A DNA stretch of 64,000 nucleotides from Microglena sp. YARC (Eukaryota; Chlorophyta; Chlorophyceae; Chlamydomonadales; Chlamydomonadaceae), in assembly GCA_022414725.1 (NCBI GenBank), contig CM039462.1, positions 56,917,926 to 56,981,925 on the forward strand, written 5' to 3'. Every line of letters starts with the position of its first letter. Position 1 is the first letter of the stretch. Below are positions 22,765 to 32,544 of the stretch, piece after piece. Below the pieces are notes generated by a model. It saw only the letters and a list, made by a program, of their open reading frames with translations. It had not been told where the DNA came from and did no database searches. The position numbers were made by a program, and so were the translations under genes.

Positions 22765-24765
22765 TTGAACAGCGTGTCCAATGGCCCGTTGGTCGGCCCC
22801 CCTAGGGGGGATGGACCTATGCGATACTTGCGCGAAATCTTCAAATCTTCAAATCATCACATATGGTCAAAAAACCCGGTTAAATTAGCCGGTTAACTGA
22901 CTACAGTACCCTGAAATCTACGCGTGTTCGATTCCCGTCAGGGGCGGATTACCTCGGAGGGCACTTCTTCGCGTATGGAGCTCAGGGTTGCGAACTGTGG
23001 CGTTTTCATTTGTCTTTTCCCTCCTTTCCTTTGGACTCAGTCTAGGGACCTGGAGCATGTCTACGATTTCCCCTTGGAAAAATCGCATCTCCGTGCTTCT
23101 TGCAGCTCATTGCATCAGCGCATTGTGCTTGACAAGGAAATCTGCTGCTTCACACTAGTTCCTGCAGGTTGCGCAGTAGCAACTATAGTCTCGGGAGTTA
23201 CTGCACCTGCCTCAATGGAACTTCTGGGAGTCAGTGAGCTACTAAGTTCACAAGTCTTACAGGCAACCAAGTTTAATAATAAATTAATAATGCCATGCCA
23301 TGCTATATTAATTCTTGACCCCCCAAATATTATATTGTACAGATAAGTGAGCAACTTGTGCATCTATCACCAAGGAGGCTGCCACTGCTGCTTGACGAAC
23401 ATTACACCACCCCCTGGGCCGACCTCCAGGGGACCCGCCAGGGGCCCCTACTATTTTGTACCTGTGCGTATCACCTTTCTTCACCCTAACCTAATCGGCT
23501 TCAAACCTCGCACCAGGCACCCTGCCCTTCCAGGGAATACTGCCACCTCAACAAATCAACAATTGGTCGCAAGAGAAGCCATGTGCAAATGATGTGCTTG
23601 CTCTTGTTAACATGGTAAACTCCACGAAGAATGGCTTGGGCAGTAGGGCTGTTGTGTTCTCGAACTTGCCAGCTCAGCAGAGAACTGTGGGGGCGCCGGT
23701 TGAGGAATCGCGCCACGCCCGCGCCCGTGCAAGATATTTTTCGCTCTTATCACTTTAGCCCAGATATATTTTTCGCTCTCTGCTTTAGCCCCTCTTGTTG
23801 TGAGAAGTGACTCATCAGTGCTACGTGTTACGGTGCACTGTGCTACGGTGCCGCGTCCCACTGTCGTGGTTTCTTATCTTATCTGTGCATGCCTATACGT
23901 AGGCTTGACTCCCAGTGTAATTACCTTCGCCATTATCCCTATTGGCACCTTCTCGGTCCCTGCTTCGTCCGCTTCCTCTTACGAGAGATATTACTCCCTA
24001 TCACCTCTGGACCCCTCGTGTCTCTCTCCGACTCTCAGTGACTCGGGGACTCCGTGACTCTGTCCAAGCGTTTGAACGATCCCGGGCACCTCCGCACTTA
24101 AACATTTGGCTCATTGTTGGATTGCGCATGAATAGAGTTATCAGCATCGCAGCGGTCAATATCCTTCGCAGAAGTTGTTCAATGTTTTGTAGCTGTATTC
24201 GGCTACGACTAGCTACTTTCTCCACTACTTTCGAAACTCCCTGCGTGTGACTGCTAAAGCGTTTTTCCGTGTCGCCTGCGATACGCTCTTAGAACTAGTC
24301 TAAAAATCTTCTGGCCCCGATATATCATCGGAATCTTCCCAAGCGAGATATTTATCTCCAAGGCCAGTGTCCTTTCAATACATTTCATAGCTTACAGCCT
24401 TTCATCAATTTAACCTTGTTTCTTAAACTAATGCCACTTCTCTCTACTATAATTATAATACTATTTTACTATTTATCATAAACTGCGCCAGCGCGGCTCG
24501 CTGCCAATCGCATTTACGTGCAGTGACGACCAACAACTCGGCCTCCAAAGTTGAAGCTCTGAACCTCTGCTCTGAAAATATAGCTCGCTATCATTCCGCC
24601 TCCTCTACCTTCTTTTCCCCGCTCTTACCTTCTTCCCCCCGTAGACTGGGTCCAAGTTCGGCAGGAGTTATAGACGCATTCCTTCCCTCGAGTAGTTTAC
24701 AAGCTTGGCCAAGGCGACCCTGTAAGTAGATTGGATGCGCTTTGTCCGATTAGATTAAACGCGCT
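22765..24765. other. Upstream of GFAT exon a: unassigned apart from one F2 copy
   Basis: This is where earlier GFAT exons should lie, but I found no MCGI-type start on the minus strand. Visible: a self-complementary GTCGGCCCCCCTAGGGGGGA at about 22,791, a B-box-like GTTCGATTCCCGTC near 22,926 without a convincing tRNA fold, and the F2 repeat at 24,061-24,275. A 140-codon plus-strand frame (22,924-23,346) shows no recognised motif. Confidence 0.4.
24061..24275 (+). repeat. Dispersed repeat family F2, copy 1
   Basis: Shared with 36,159-36,340: GTTTGAACGATCCCG, CACCTCCGCAC, AGAGTTATCAGCATCGCAGC, GGTCAATATCCTTCGCA, TTCGGCTACGACTAGCTACT, TTCTCCACTA and TAAAGCG. This copy has about 25 extra bases (TTTCGAAACTCCCTGCGTGT) before TAAAGCG. 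Function unknown. Confidence 0.7.
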
Positions 24766-25283
24766 TATCACGTTAGACAGTTATCAGAAGAAGACAACTT
24801 AAAGAAAAAAGAAAAGCGAAAACAGGGTCTTCGTAGACCTCTTCGACCCACTTCGACTCACTTCGTTGCATGCCAGCCGGCCAGTCTGTTCCTTCTCTGC
24901 GGGCTTGAAAACACGCGATATCTGCATCGTTTTGATCCAATCACTGTAAATCCACTGTTATTCGCGCATTTGCTCTGGCAGGAAAGTTTCCTTTTATCTA
25001 GTGTTCTCGCCGTGCTACTAATATCTGTCTCGTCATAGCTCCACCAGTTCATTTTCTGGCCAGGAGGAGAAAGCAAGCTTTTCTGGCAGAGAAAATGCGC
25101 GAATAACAGTGGACGGACAGAGATTGGATAAAAACGATGCAGATATCGCGTGTTTTTAAGCCCGAAGCGAAGGAACAGACTGGCCGACTGGCACGCAACC
25201 AAGTGGGTCGAAGAGGTTCACGAGGACCCTGGTTTCGCTTTTATTTTTTCTTCAAGTCGTCTTCGTAACTGTCAAACGTGATA
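24766..25283. mobile_element. 518 bp foldback element, arms about 206-221 bp
   Basis: The left arm (24,766-24,986) starts TATCACGTTAGACAGTTA and the right arm (25,283 back to 25,078) starts TATCACGTTTGACAGTTA on the other strand. Shared inner landmarks on both arms are CCTCTTCGACCCACTT, GGCCAGTCTGTTCCTTC, AACACGCGATATCTGCATCG, CCACTGTTATTCGCGCATTT and CTCTG(G/C)CAG. A 91 bp loop separates them. Arm identity is roughly 85-90 percent by eye. There is no coding capacity. It ends 305 bp upstream of the LUX-like start codon. It is either a MITE-like foldback transposon or a hairpin locus; no clear target-site duplication. Confidence 0.85.
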
Positions 25284-25337
25284 CATCTTGCTGCTTTGCT
25301 GCTTACGATCCGGAGTTCAGGCACCCGAGATATTTTT

Positions 25338-25482
25338 TGGCGGAGCCCCAGCCTGGCAGGATTGCCCATTGACGGTCCGTTTGACCAACCGCGACCTGGC
25401 GACCGAGACGAAGCCTGACACGTCACCCAACGGTCTCGTAATTAACTCGCTTCCGTTGCCACCTGTCTCTTGCGACGCTCCA
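25338..25482 (+). repeat. Dispersed repeat family F1, copy 3, in the LUX-like 5' region
   Basis: Shows GGCGGAGCCCC, the core GACGAAGCCTGACACGTCAC, CTCGTAATTAACTCGCTTCC, GTTGCCACCTGTC and TTGCGACGCT. The right end is cut short. It sits about 105 bp before the start codon of the LUX-like gene, so it probably contributes promoter or 5' UTR sequence. Confidence 0.65.
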
Positions 25483-25587
25483 TATAACTTCTCCCACATT
25501 GCGATTATTTCTGTCATATCCCGCCAGCCTGAATCTATCCGCATCCGTCTTTGTTCACAGATCATAAGGCTAGGTTCCGCTCGTACT

Positions 25588-28500
25588 ATGTGGGACGGAA
25601 ACTCTGCCGGTTGCTTCCCTGGCCAGAACAAGCAGCTGCCTCTTTTGCCATCTGGTTCCGGTCTCGATGCAGACCAGTGGACGGCGCTTCCCTCGCTGAT
25701 GCCCAATGGCCTTCCATACTCTGGCATCATGATATTCAACTTTGGAAATGGACGCAGCGCCGTCGACACAAGTTTATCTGCTGCGATCAATCTGAGCAAC
25801 GCCGGAGGGGCACCAGGGCATATTGCACCGCCTGCATACCACCGTCATCACAGTCCTCGCCAGGAGAACATCGTCAGGGGGGAGTCAAATGGTTCCAACT
25901 TTCCCATCAACAGCACCCACAACATCAGGCTTCCACCTCAGCAACTGAATTTCAAGCTGGGAGGAGTTCAGAACCGAGCTAATCTGCTCACCACAACAAA
26001 TGTCAGCAGCAGTAGCCAGTCTAGCTCCCGACAGCCTGTGCCTTCCTCCCAGCTTGGCTCTTCATTGCTGGCGGATACACAGCTCCCTATGCCTTGCACT
26101 CAAGCTATGCCCAAATCCCGTTCAGACAACAATTGCCAAGTGGGTGCACCAGCTGCTGTTCACAACAGTGACAAAGGTCAGGGTAGGAACACCGTCAATA
26201 ATGGTGGTAGTAATGGCAGTTATGGAAGCAACAGCAACAGTGATGAGGCTGCACCAGATCAACTTTGGTGCAAGGCCAGTTGTGGAGACGGCGGTGGTGG
26301 CAATGGGGGTACAGGTGGTAGCAATACCAACAACAATAGTAGCAACATCAATGTTAGTGGCATCGCCAAGCAAGAGCGGCTTTTCCCCAGTCCTCACCTG
26401 TCATCCAGCAATGGAGGAATGAAGCGTGCACGAGCCAGGGACACTAACAAGGACAGTGGTGATGATGAGAATCAGGATCAGGAAGAGGACGGCCACAAGC
26501 AGGAAGGCAACAAGCGGTGCAGTGGCGGTCGTCCGGCTGATAGATTAGCCTATGCTTGCGACAGTGCAAGGCGTCGGCAGAGAGCCTCCAAGTCTGTGGG
26601 CGAGATGGACGATGATGCTGGAGATGCTTGTGACAGTGATGTGAACAGCAGTCGACAGGAAGACCCATCCCATCGCCACAAGACGCAGCAGAAGCGACTT
26701 TTGTGGACGCCCGAGTTGCACTATCGCTTCCTGAATGCTGTCTTTTACCTTGGAGTTAACAATGCTGCACCCAATTACATGATTAAGGTATGCCCCCGGA
26801 CCTGGTGCCCTTGTTCCTTGCCCTTGTACCTTGCCCTTGTTTTTTTATTACTTGATATTCGTGCCTGTTGCCCTTGTATTCGATATTCGTGTCTGTCGCT
26901 GTTTTCGGTCTGTACGTGTATTTGAAACTGGCCTGCTGCAGTGCACCTGACACTCATGTGCCTGTAATCTCTGCATTGTACTGGGATTTAGTCAAAGTAT
27001 GCAAGTTAGAACACGAGCTTGACCTTGGTTACAAGGCCCCAGCCAGCAATTTGGCTGCTCGCCGTGCGCAAGTGCTGATCGCATTTCTGACTCTTATAAC
27101 TGTGGCTGCAAACTCCTGACTGATATTTCAAGACCATCCTTGTCTGCTCTTGCAGACAGTCAAACTTTCTGACAAACTTTCTGACAAACTTCTCATCGTC
27201 TTCTGCTCTCGCAGCTCATGAATGTGAATGGCCTGAAGCGAGAGAACGTCGCCAGTCACTTGCAGAAGTACAGGCAATATCTCAAGCGAGTAGCTGGTGT
27301 CTCTGCCAAAGATACAATCTCTCCTGCCTTACTACAGCAGGTGTGTAAACCTTGTTTCATTGTCACTGAAACCCCATCAAATGTAAAGAGATGCTTTACT
27401 TGAGCAGGTATGGAAACCTTGTTTCATTGTCACTGAAGACCCATCAAATGTAAAGAGATGCTTTACTTGAGCAGGTATGGAAACCTTGTTTCATTGTCAC
27501 TGGAGACCCATCAAATGTGTTGAGAACTTGTTTGGGCTCACTGAATCTAACATCCTGCCTTTAGCTGCTGCTGAGTCTTGCTCTCTGAATCTGCTGAATC
27601 TTTTGCTGCTGATGAATCTTGCTGATGAATCTTTTGCTGCTGATGAATTTTGCTGCCGAATCTTGCTGCTGAATATTGCTGCTGAATCTTACATCCTGCC
27701 TTTCGCTGCTGCTGAATCTTGCTCTCTGAATCTGCTGAATCTTTTTCCGCTGGTGAATGTTTTGCTGCTGATGAATCTTGCTGATGAATCTTTGCTGCTG
27801 ATGAATCTTGCTGCCGAATCTTGCTGCTGAATATTGCTGCTGAATCTTACATCCTGCCTTTCGCTGTGATCCGCAGGCCCAGGAAGTGGTCATGAGGGAG
27901 CACGCCGATGTACCCTCCATGGGAGTTCCAACTATGGGAGCTACCTGCCAGACCTCCCACGATAACATGGCAGTTGGCCAGCCCATGAATTATGGTGAGG
28001 AACCTACTTGTGGTCAGCTTGGTGCACATGCATGTCAGGTTATGGCTGACAAATCTTGAGGACAACCATTCCCTCACTGCTGATTGCACCTAGTTTATAC
28101 TCGAGGGGTGTTTAAGCCCGCAAGGTTGGGCCCTTTCAAACATGTAACATGTAAACAGTAATACTGGTTATGGCTGACGAATCTGACTATAGTTCTATTA
28201 TGTATGTATTTGTATTGTATGCGTAGGTGCATTTTGCATCAATTGTAAAGGCCTATCCTTTGGTGTTGGTCTTGTGATAATTGGGCCTGGTTAACCAAGT
28301 TTAACCAATAGTTTAATCATTTAGGTTTTAGGTTATGTTGTGCAATGCTTGGGGTTCAGTTCATCAGTGCCTTTTATTTTAAAGCTCTTCCTATACCGTT
28401 GGGCAAGTCCCTTTGCCTATTTGGCCTACCCCTGGAATGATACATACATACATACATACATACATACATACATACATACATACAAACATACATACATACA

Positions 28501-30859
28501 TACATACAATGCTGAGAGATTGCTGGAATGAAATACGATATGGAAAGTAGCAGCTGTCAATAGTTTACATGGCGTTTTGTTTATTTCCAGCTCGCATCCT
28601 TGAGAAGGTACACAAGGTACATCCAGTAAAATAGAAACCTGGACTGATCTGATGTTTTCTGACGTTATATTAGCTTGAATCAATCCGCAGCGGCTTTTCC
28701 TGGAGCAATGCCTGCAGCCAACATCCTGGGTGGAGCAGCCGTGAACCCTTTGATTGTACAGCAGCAACAGCAGCAACCTCAGCAACAACAACAGCAGCAA
28801 CAGGCCCTATTCCCAAAGCTCGGGCAGATGCCTCAGCCTTTCCCTCTTGCTCAGCCTCCCCTTGCTCAGGTACGCGGCGACAGACTGGCGACGCGTTCGG
28901 GAAAAAGTGTTTATGTAACGCCAGTACAACTGAATCCTTAATGTGTTGCCTGTTATGCAGCTGCTAGGCAACTACCAAGATATGTGTTATCTAGAATCTA
29001 CTGTCAGTGCACCCCTACCTCACCTCTCTCACTCTGTCACTCTTTATCACACAAGCACTAAAAAAATAAAAATAAAAATATATATTTGATTCGGGGATTG
29101 ATTCTGAGCTGAGCTAGCTAGTGTTGGTGTTTGGGAACTTGAAGGTGGTGTTAAGCCTAAGTCGCATGCCCAAGTACCCTCCTTATACCCAAGAAGTTTG
29201 GGGAGGAAAGATTGAGTTTCTAGTTTGACCCAACCTTCACACTTGGTGTACTTAGAACCTGTGGAGGTCACTACTCAAGCACTACCAAGACACATTTACT
29301 CATTCTCGAAAACAAGCGCGGAGTCAGAATGCTCTCGTCAAACCAGTTTCGTGGGTATGCTTAACTCCGTCAGATTCAGTCTGGTGAGGAAGTAACGAAG
29401 ATATTTCCGAAACCAGCTCGACCCCTGTACGAGGATCTGCTAGCCTGGCAGGTGCCTCGACTTGGATCTAGAGGATCACGCCCAGGGGCGAGGTACGACA
29501 CTCGGCACCATAAGGAGGGGGGGCGTAACAGGGGCCCCTGGAAATAAGGGTGGATTCGGTAAGATCTCGCCGAGCTTGTGTCATAGGTCTGCTTCATTTT
29601 ATCAGAAACCGAGTACTGAGAAGGTTTTTGCCTCTAACAGTCTTCACCAGAGGAAATTTCTAAAAGCCGTCGGACCCCCCCCCCATCCCCCCCCCTCTCT
29701 TTTTGAGGGGTCGATATCTACCCCACCCGACAAATGTTTCGACTTATTCGATGGTTCCGGGGCTGACGACCTCTTCCGGCCCCGATTCCGACATGCGGTA
29801 CACGAGCAACTTCCTGAGGGCCCCCCGTATATATATATCCTGGTCACAAGTCTCCACAAATATTTATTTGCAGTCTGCCCCCGAGCAAAATTTCTAACGC
29901 TTACCTCAGCTTACCATCCCTTTTTTCCTGGCACTTATTTTTACTGCCAAAGATGGCGAGCAGCCAAATTGCTGGCTGGAGCCATGTAACCAAGTTCAAG
30001 TTTTCTATCACTGACCCTTCCTGACCGCACAATGTTCACAAAATCGTGAACACTTGCTAACTCGCATTCTGTCTGCTTCTCTTTTGCTATCTTATAGCAG
30101 CAAGCCATGGTACCTGGTGTGGTCAACCCCATGCAGCAGTACACCGTGCTGAGCCAGCCTGGCCAGAGCTGGATCCTCGCAGAACTGCAGCAACAGATTC
30201 AGATGCTGCAGATGCAACTGATGCAACAGCAAGCCCAACTGGAAGCTCATGCTCTGCAGCAAGCCCCACTGGAAGCTCATGCTCTGCAGCAAGCCCCACC
30301 GGAAGCTCATGCTCTGCAGCAAGCCCCACTGGAAGCTCATGCTCTGCAGCGAGCCTCATTGGAAGCTCATGCTCTGCAGCAAGCCCCACTGGAAGCTCAT
30401 GCTCTGCAGCAAGCCCCACTGGAAGCTCATGCTCTGCAGCAAGCCCCACTGGAAGCTCATGCTCTGCAGCAAGCCCCACTGGAAGCTCATGCACTGCAGC
30501 AATCCCAACTGGAAGCTCATGCTCTGCATCAAGCCCCACTGGAAGCTCATGCTCTGCAGCGAGCCTCACTGGAAGCTCATGCTCTGCAGCAAGCCCCACT
30601 GGAAGCTCATGCTCTGCAGCAAGCCCCACTGGAAGCTCATGCTCTGCAGCAAGCCCCACTGGAAGCTCATGTTCTGCAGCAAGCCCCACTGGAAGCTCAT
30701 GCTCTGCAGCGAGCCCCACTGGAAGCTCATGCTCTGCAGCAATCCCAACTGGAAGCTCATGCTCTCCATCAAGCCCCACTGGAAGCTCATGCTCTGCAGC
30801 AAGCCCCACTGGAAGCTCATGCTCTGCAGCAAGCCCCACTGGAAGCTCATGCTCTGTAG
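25588..30859 (+). CDS. LUX/PCL1-like GARP (Myb-SHAQKYF) transcription factor, five exons
   Basis: A predicted nuclear DNA-binding regulator of the family that includes plant LUX and algal clock GARP proteins. Exons: 25,588-26,787, 27,215-27,340, 27,877-27,994, 28,691-28,869 and 30,098-30,859 (794 codons plus TAG). All junctions are GT/AG and keep frame. The start is the first in-frame ATG ([12 protein letters not shown]). Residues 1-365 are low-complexity (S/N/Q/G-rich, then acidic and basic: [15 protein letters not shown]). The GARP domain is split by intron 1: residues about 369-400 ([32 protein letters not shown]) and 401-425 ([25 protein letters not shown]). Exon 4 is polyQ-rich ([15 protein letters not shown]). 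Exon 5 has [20 protein letters not shown], then the 10-residue repeat [10 protein letters not shown] about 21 times before a TAG that replaces a repeat CAG. The exact clock role is inference; the GARP assignment is firm. Confidence 0.88.
27019..27064 (+). repeat. Dispersed short repeat family F3, copy 1 (LUX-like intron 1)
   Basis: Core CCTTGGTTACAAGGCCCCAG then CCAGCAATTTGGCTGCTCGC. The same core of about 45 bp recurs at 29,954-30,000 (reverse), 38,010-38,056 (forward) and 53,525-53,566 (reverse, partial). It may be a fragment of a longer element. Confidence 0.65.
27341..27876 (+). repeat. LUX-like intron 2: triplicated donor region and TGCTGAATC repeats
   Basis: Starting at the exon 2 donor, a 66 bp segment is present about three times in tandem (GGAAACCTTGTTTCATTGTC, CATCAAATGTAAAGAGATGC, TTTACTTGAGCAGGTATGG). 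The later copies carry an alternative donor-like GCAG|GTATGG. From about 27,540 to 27,850 a TGCTGCTGAATCTTGCTG-type repeat is itself duplicated as a block of about 140 bp (ACATCCTGCCTTT at 27,549 and 27,690). Confidence 0.8.
28438..28508. repeat. (CATA)n microsatellite in LUX-like intron 3
   Basis: An almost pure (ATAC)n tract of about 70 bp within the intron between exons 3 and 4. Confidence 0.95.
28870..30097 (+). other. LUX-like intron 4 (1,228 bp)
   Basis: Bounded by CAG|GTACGC and CTTATAG|CAG. Apart from the F3 copy no element is recognised. A 175-codon frame inside (29,462-29,989) has no motif and is judged chance. Confidence 0.6.
29954..30000 (-). repeat. Dispersed short repeat family F3, copy 2 (LUX-like intron 4)
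   Basis: Reverse-strand copy: GGCGAGCAGCCAAATTGCTG then GCTGGAGCCATGTAACCAAG. It lies about 100 bp upstream of the exon 5 acceptor. Confidence 0.65.
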
Positions 30860-31190
30860 CAAGCCCCACTGGAAGCTCATGCTCTGCAGCAAGCCTCACT
30901 GGAAGCTCATGCTCTGCAGCAAGCCCCACTGGAAGCTCATGCTCTGCAGCAATCCCAACTGGAAGCTCATGCTCTGCAGCAAGTCCCACTGGAAGCTCAT
31001 GCTCTGCAGCAAGTCCCACTGGAAGCTCATGCTCTCCATCAAGCCCCACTGGAAGCTCATGCTCTGCAGCAAGCCCCACCGGAAGCTCATGCTCTGCAGC
31101 AAGCCCCACTGGAAGCTCATGCTCTGCAGCAAGCCCCACTGGAAGCTCATTCTCTGCAGCAAGCCCAACTTGAAGCTCATACTCAACATG
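30228..31190 (+). repeat. 30 bp coding minisatellite of the LUX-like last exon, about 32 units
   Basis: The unit CAGCAAGCCCCACTGGAAGC plus TCATGCTCTG repeats every 30 bp and encodes [10 protein letters not shown] in the gene's frame. Variants (QRASL, QQSQL, HQAPL, PPEAH) recur in the order QQSQ-HQAP-QRAS, showing block duplications. The unit is a multiple of three and lacks stops in several frames, so long frames also appear in other frames and on the minus strand; these are artefacts. About 11 units lie beyond the TAG at 30,857-30,859. Confidence 0.95.
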
Positions 31191-32540
31191 CAGCAACAGC
31201 AGGGAGGCCAGGGCAGGCAAAACACCTGCCAGCTGTTTAATCTCGACTTCATGGCAAGCCAACGGCTACAGGTGAACCAACTGAACCAACTGAAATTCAT
31301 GCAGGGTGTGTCAGGCGGTCAAGCTGGTCTGTCTATGATGCATGCCTGTGTGCTTACCATCTCTGGCATGTCTGTCCTGAGCTCCGATCCTACGCCTACT
31401 ATGACTCATGAGCAGTAGTCAATGCGTGAGTCAGGTCTCCAAGAGACGATGCCTGAGTCAGGTCTCCAAGAGACGATCAGGGAGTGATTTCTCTAAGTGA
31501 ACATGTCTCTAGCTGGCCTTGCATTGTTTTTTTTATTTACTGAAGGTGGTACCTACTGCTGCATACTGGTACAACTGTGCAGCTTGCCAGGGGATCTCCC
31601 TTAGCATTTTTGCATGGTCACAGATTCTATTAACCATTTTCGGGAAGTGAATGAGCTACCCATGACGGACCTTGACTGAGTGGTCGGCTGAGGGCAAGCT
31701 AGGCTGAAGGCCCTTTGCCAACCTTGTCAACCTATGCGCTGCCTAAGCGAATGAGAGTGCTGCTGCTAGCTGGTGCTATGTCAAGTTTCAGTTTGTGTTT
31801 GAAGTTTGAGAGTTGAATTTGAAAGGTGATGATGAAAGTCGTGAATGTGGTGACTTTGTTCGATCAGGGATGGAGCTCCACTCGTTCATCCGCGGAGTGG
31901 ATGACCTGGTGAGAAATATCAATATTACACCTTGTTACAAGGCGTCGCGCATTCGTCCGTGGAGTGAATGACCTGTCATCCACGGAGCGAATGACCTGGC
32001 GAGAATACACATAAGTACTTCGCCTTTTTAGGAGGCGTGAGGTTGAGTGGAACAGCCCCTTTGCTTACATTGGGGCCGGCCACCAATCAGTATTTGTTTT
32101 TCACCTCTGATAACTATTTGGAGATGAACACTATCTGAGAACTAGCGTGGCACAGGTGGACAATCCACTGTCTACTCACTTGTATTGTGCAATCACACAA
32201 CTGGGTTGGCGTCAGATAGTGGTACATTGTGCAGAGTTTTTGTTTTTTATGAACTAAGTCTTTCGGCTCATGTTTGGGGTTGGATAGGATTGGTCTGTCG
32301 CACAAGCTGCGGCAGACCTAGCCTATCTGCCTTCTCAGCTCTGCAGCCAATGTAGTTGGTTGGGATTTTGTTTTTCTACTTGAAGCATAAGATAAAGCGT
32401 GTTTGGTTCATTTCACCCACTGAGTTGCATGAGAATGTCAACATGTCGCCCTTGGACCTCCGCAGACTGGACCCCCGCAGACAATTCTCATTTGAGCATT
32501 GGCTTCGGTTTAATATTAATTTGACCCCATGACACTGACT
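31191..32540. other. 3' region of the LUX-like gene, otherwise unassigned
   Basis: In the gene's own frame the sequence after the array stops at TAA 31,238-31,240. In the next frame a protein-like, Q-rich tail runs to 31,418 (NMQQQQGGQGRQ, LFNLDFMASQRLQVNQLNQL, KFMQGVSGGQ). Either a frame change inside the array or an unseen splice would make it the real C-terminus. A 27 bp direct repeat (GAGTCAGGTCTCCAAGAGAC) sits at 31,427-31,477, and GGAGTGAATGACCTG-type repeats at 31,890-32,005. Nothing else is seen. Confidence 0.5.
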
Positions 32541-32544
32541 GATG

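Noticed and set aside
22840..22950. tRNA gene suggested by GTTCGATTCCCGTC
   Set aside because: No convincing D arm, anticodon stem or acceptor pairing could be drawn.
29462..29989. 175-codon frame in LUX-like intron 4
   Set aside because: No motif, contains a poly-C stretch, and lies between well-supported splice sites of the LUX-like gene.
30123..31262. 379-codon minus-strand frame ([10 protein letters not shown] repeats) and a 389-codon plus frame ([10 protein letters not shown])
   Set aside because: Shadows of the 30 bp coding repeat; the plus frame is kept only for its non-repeat C-terminal tail.
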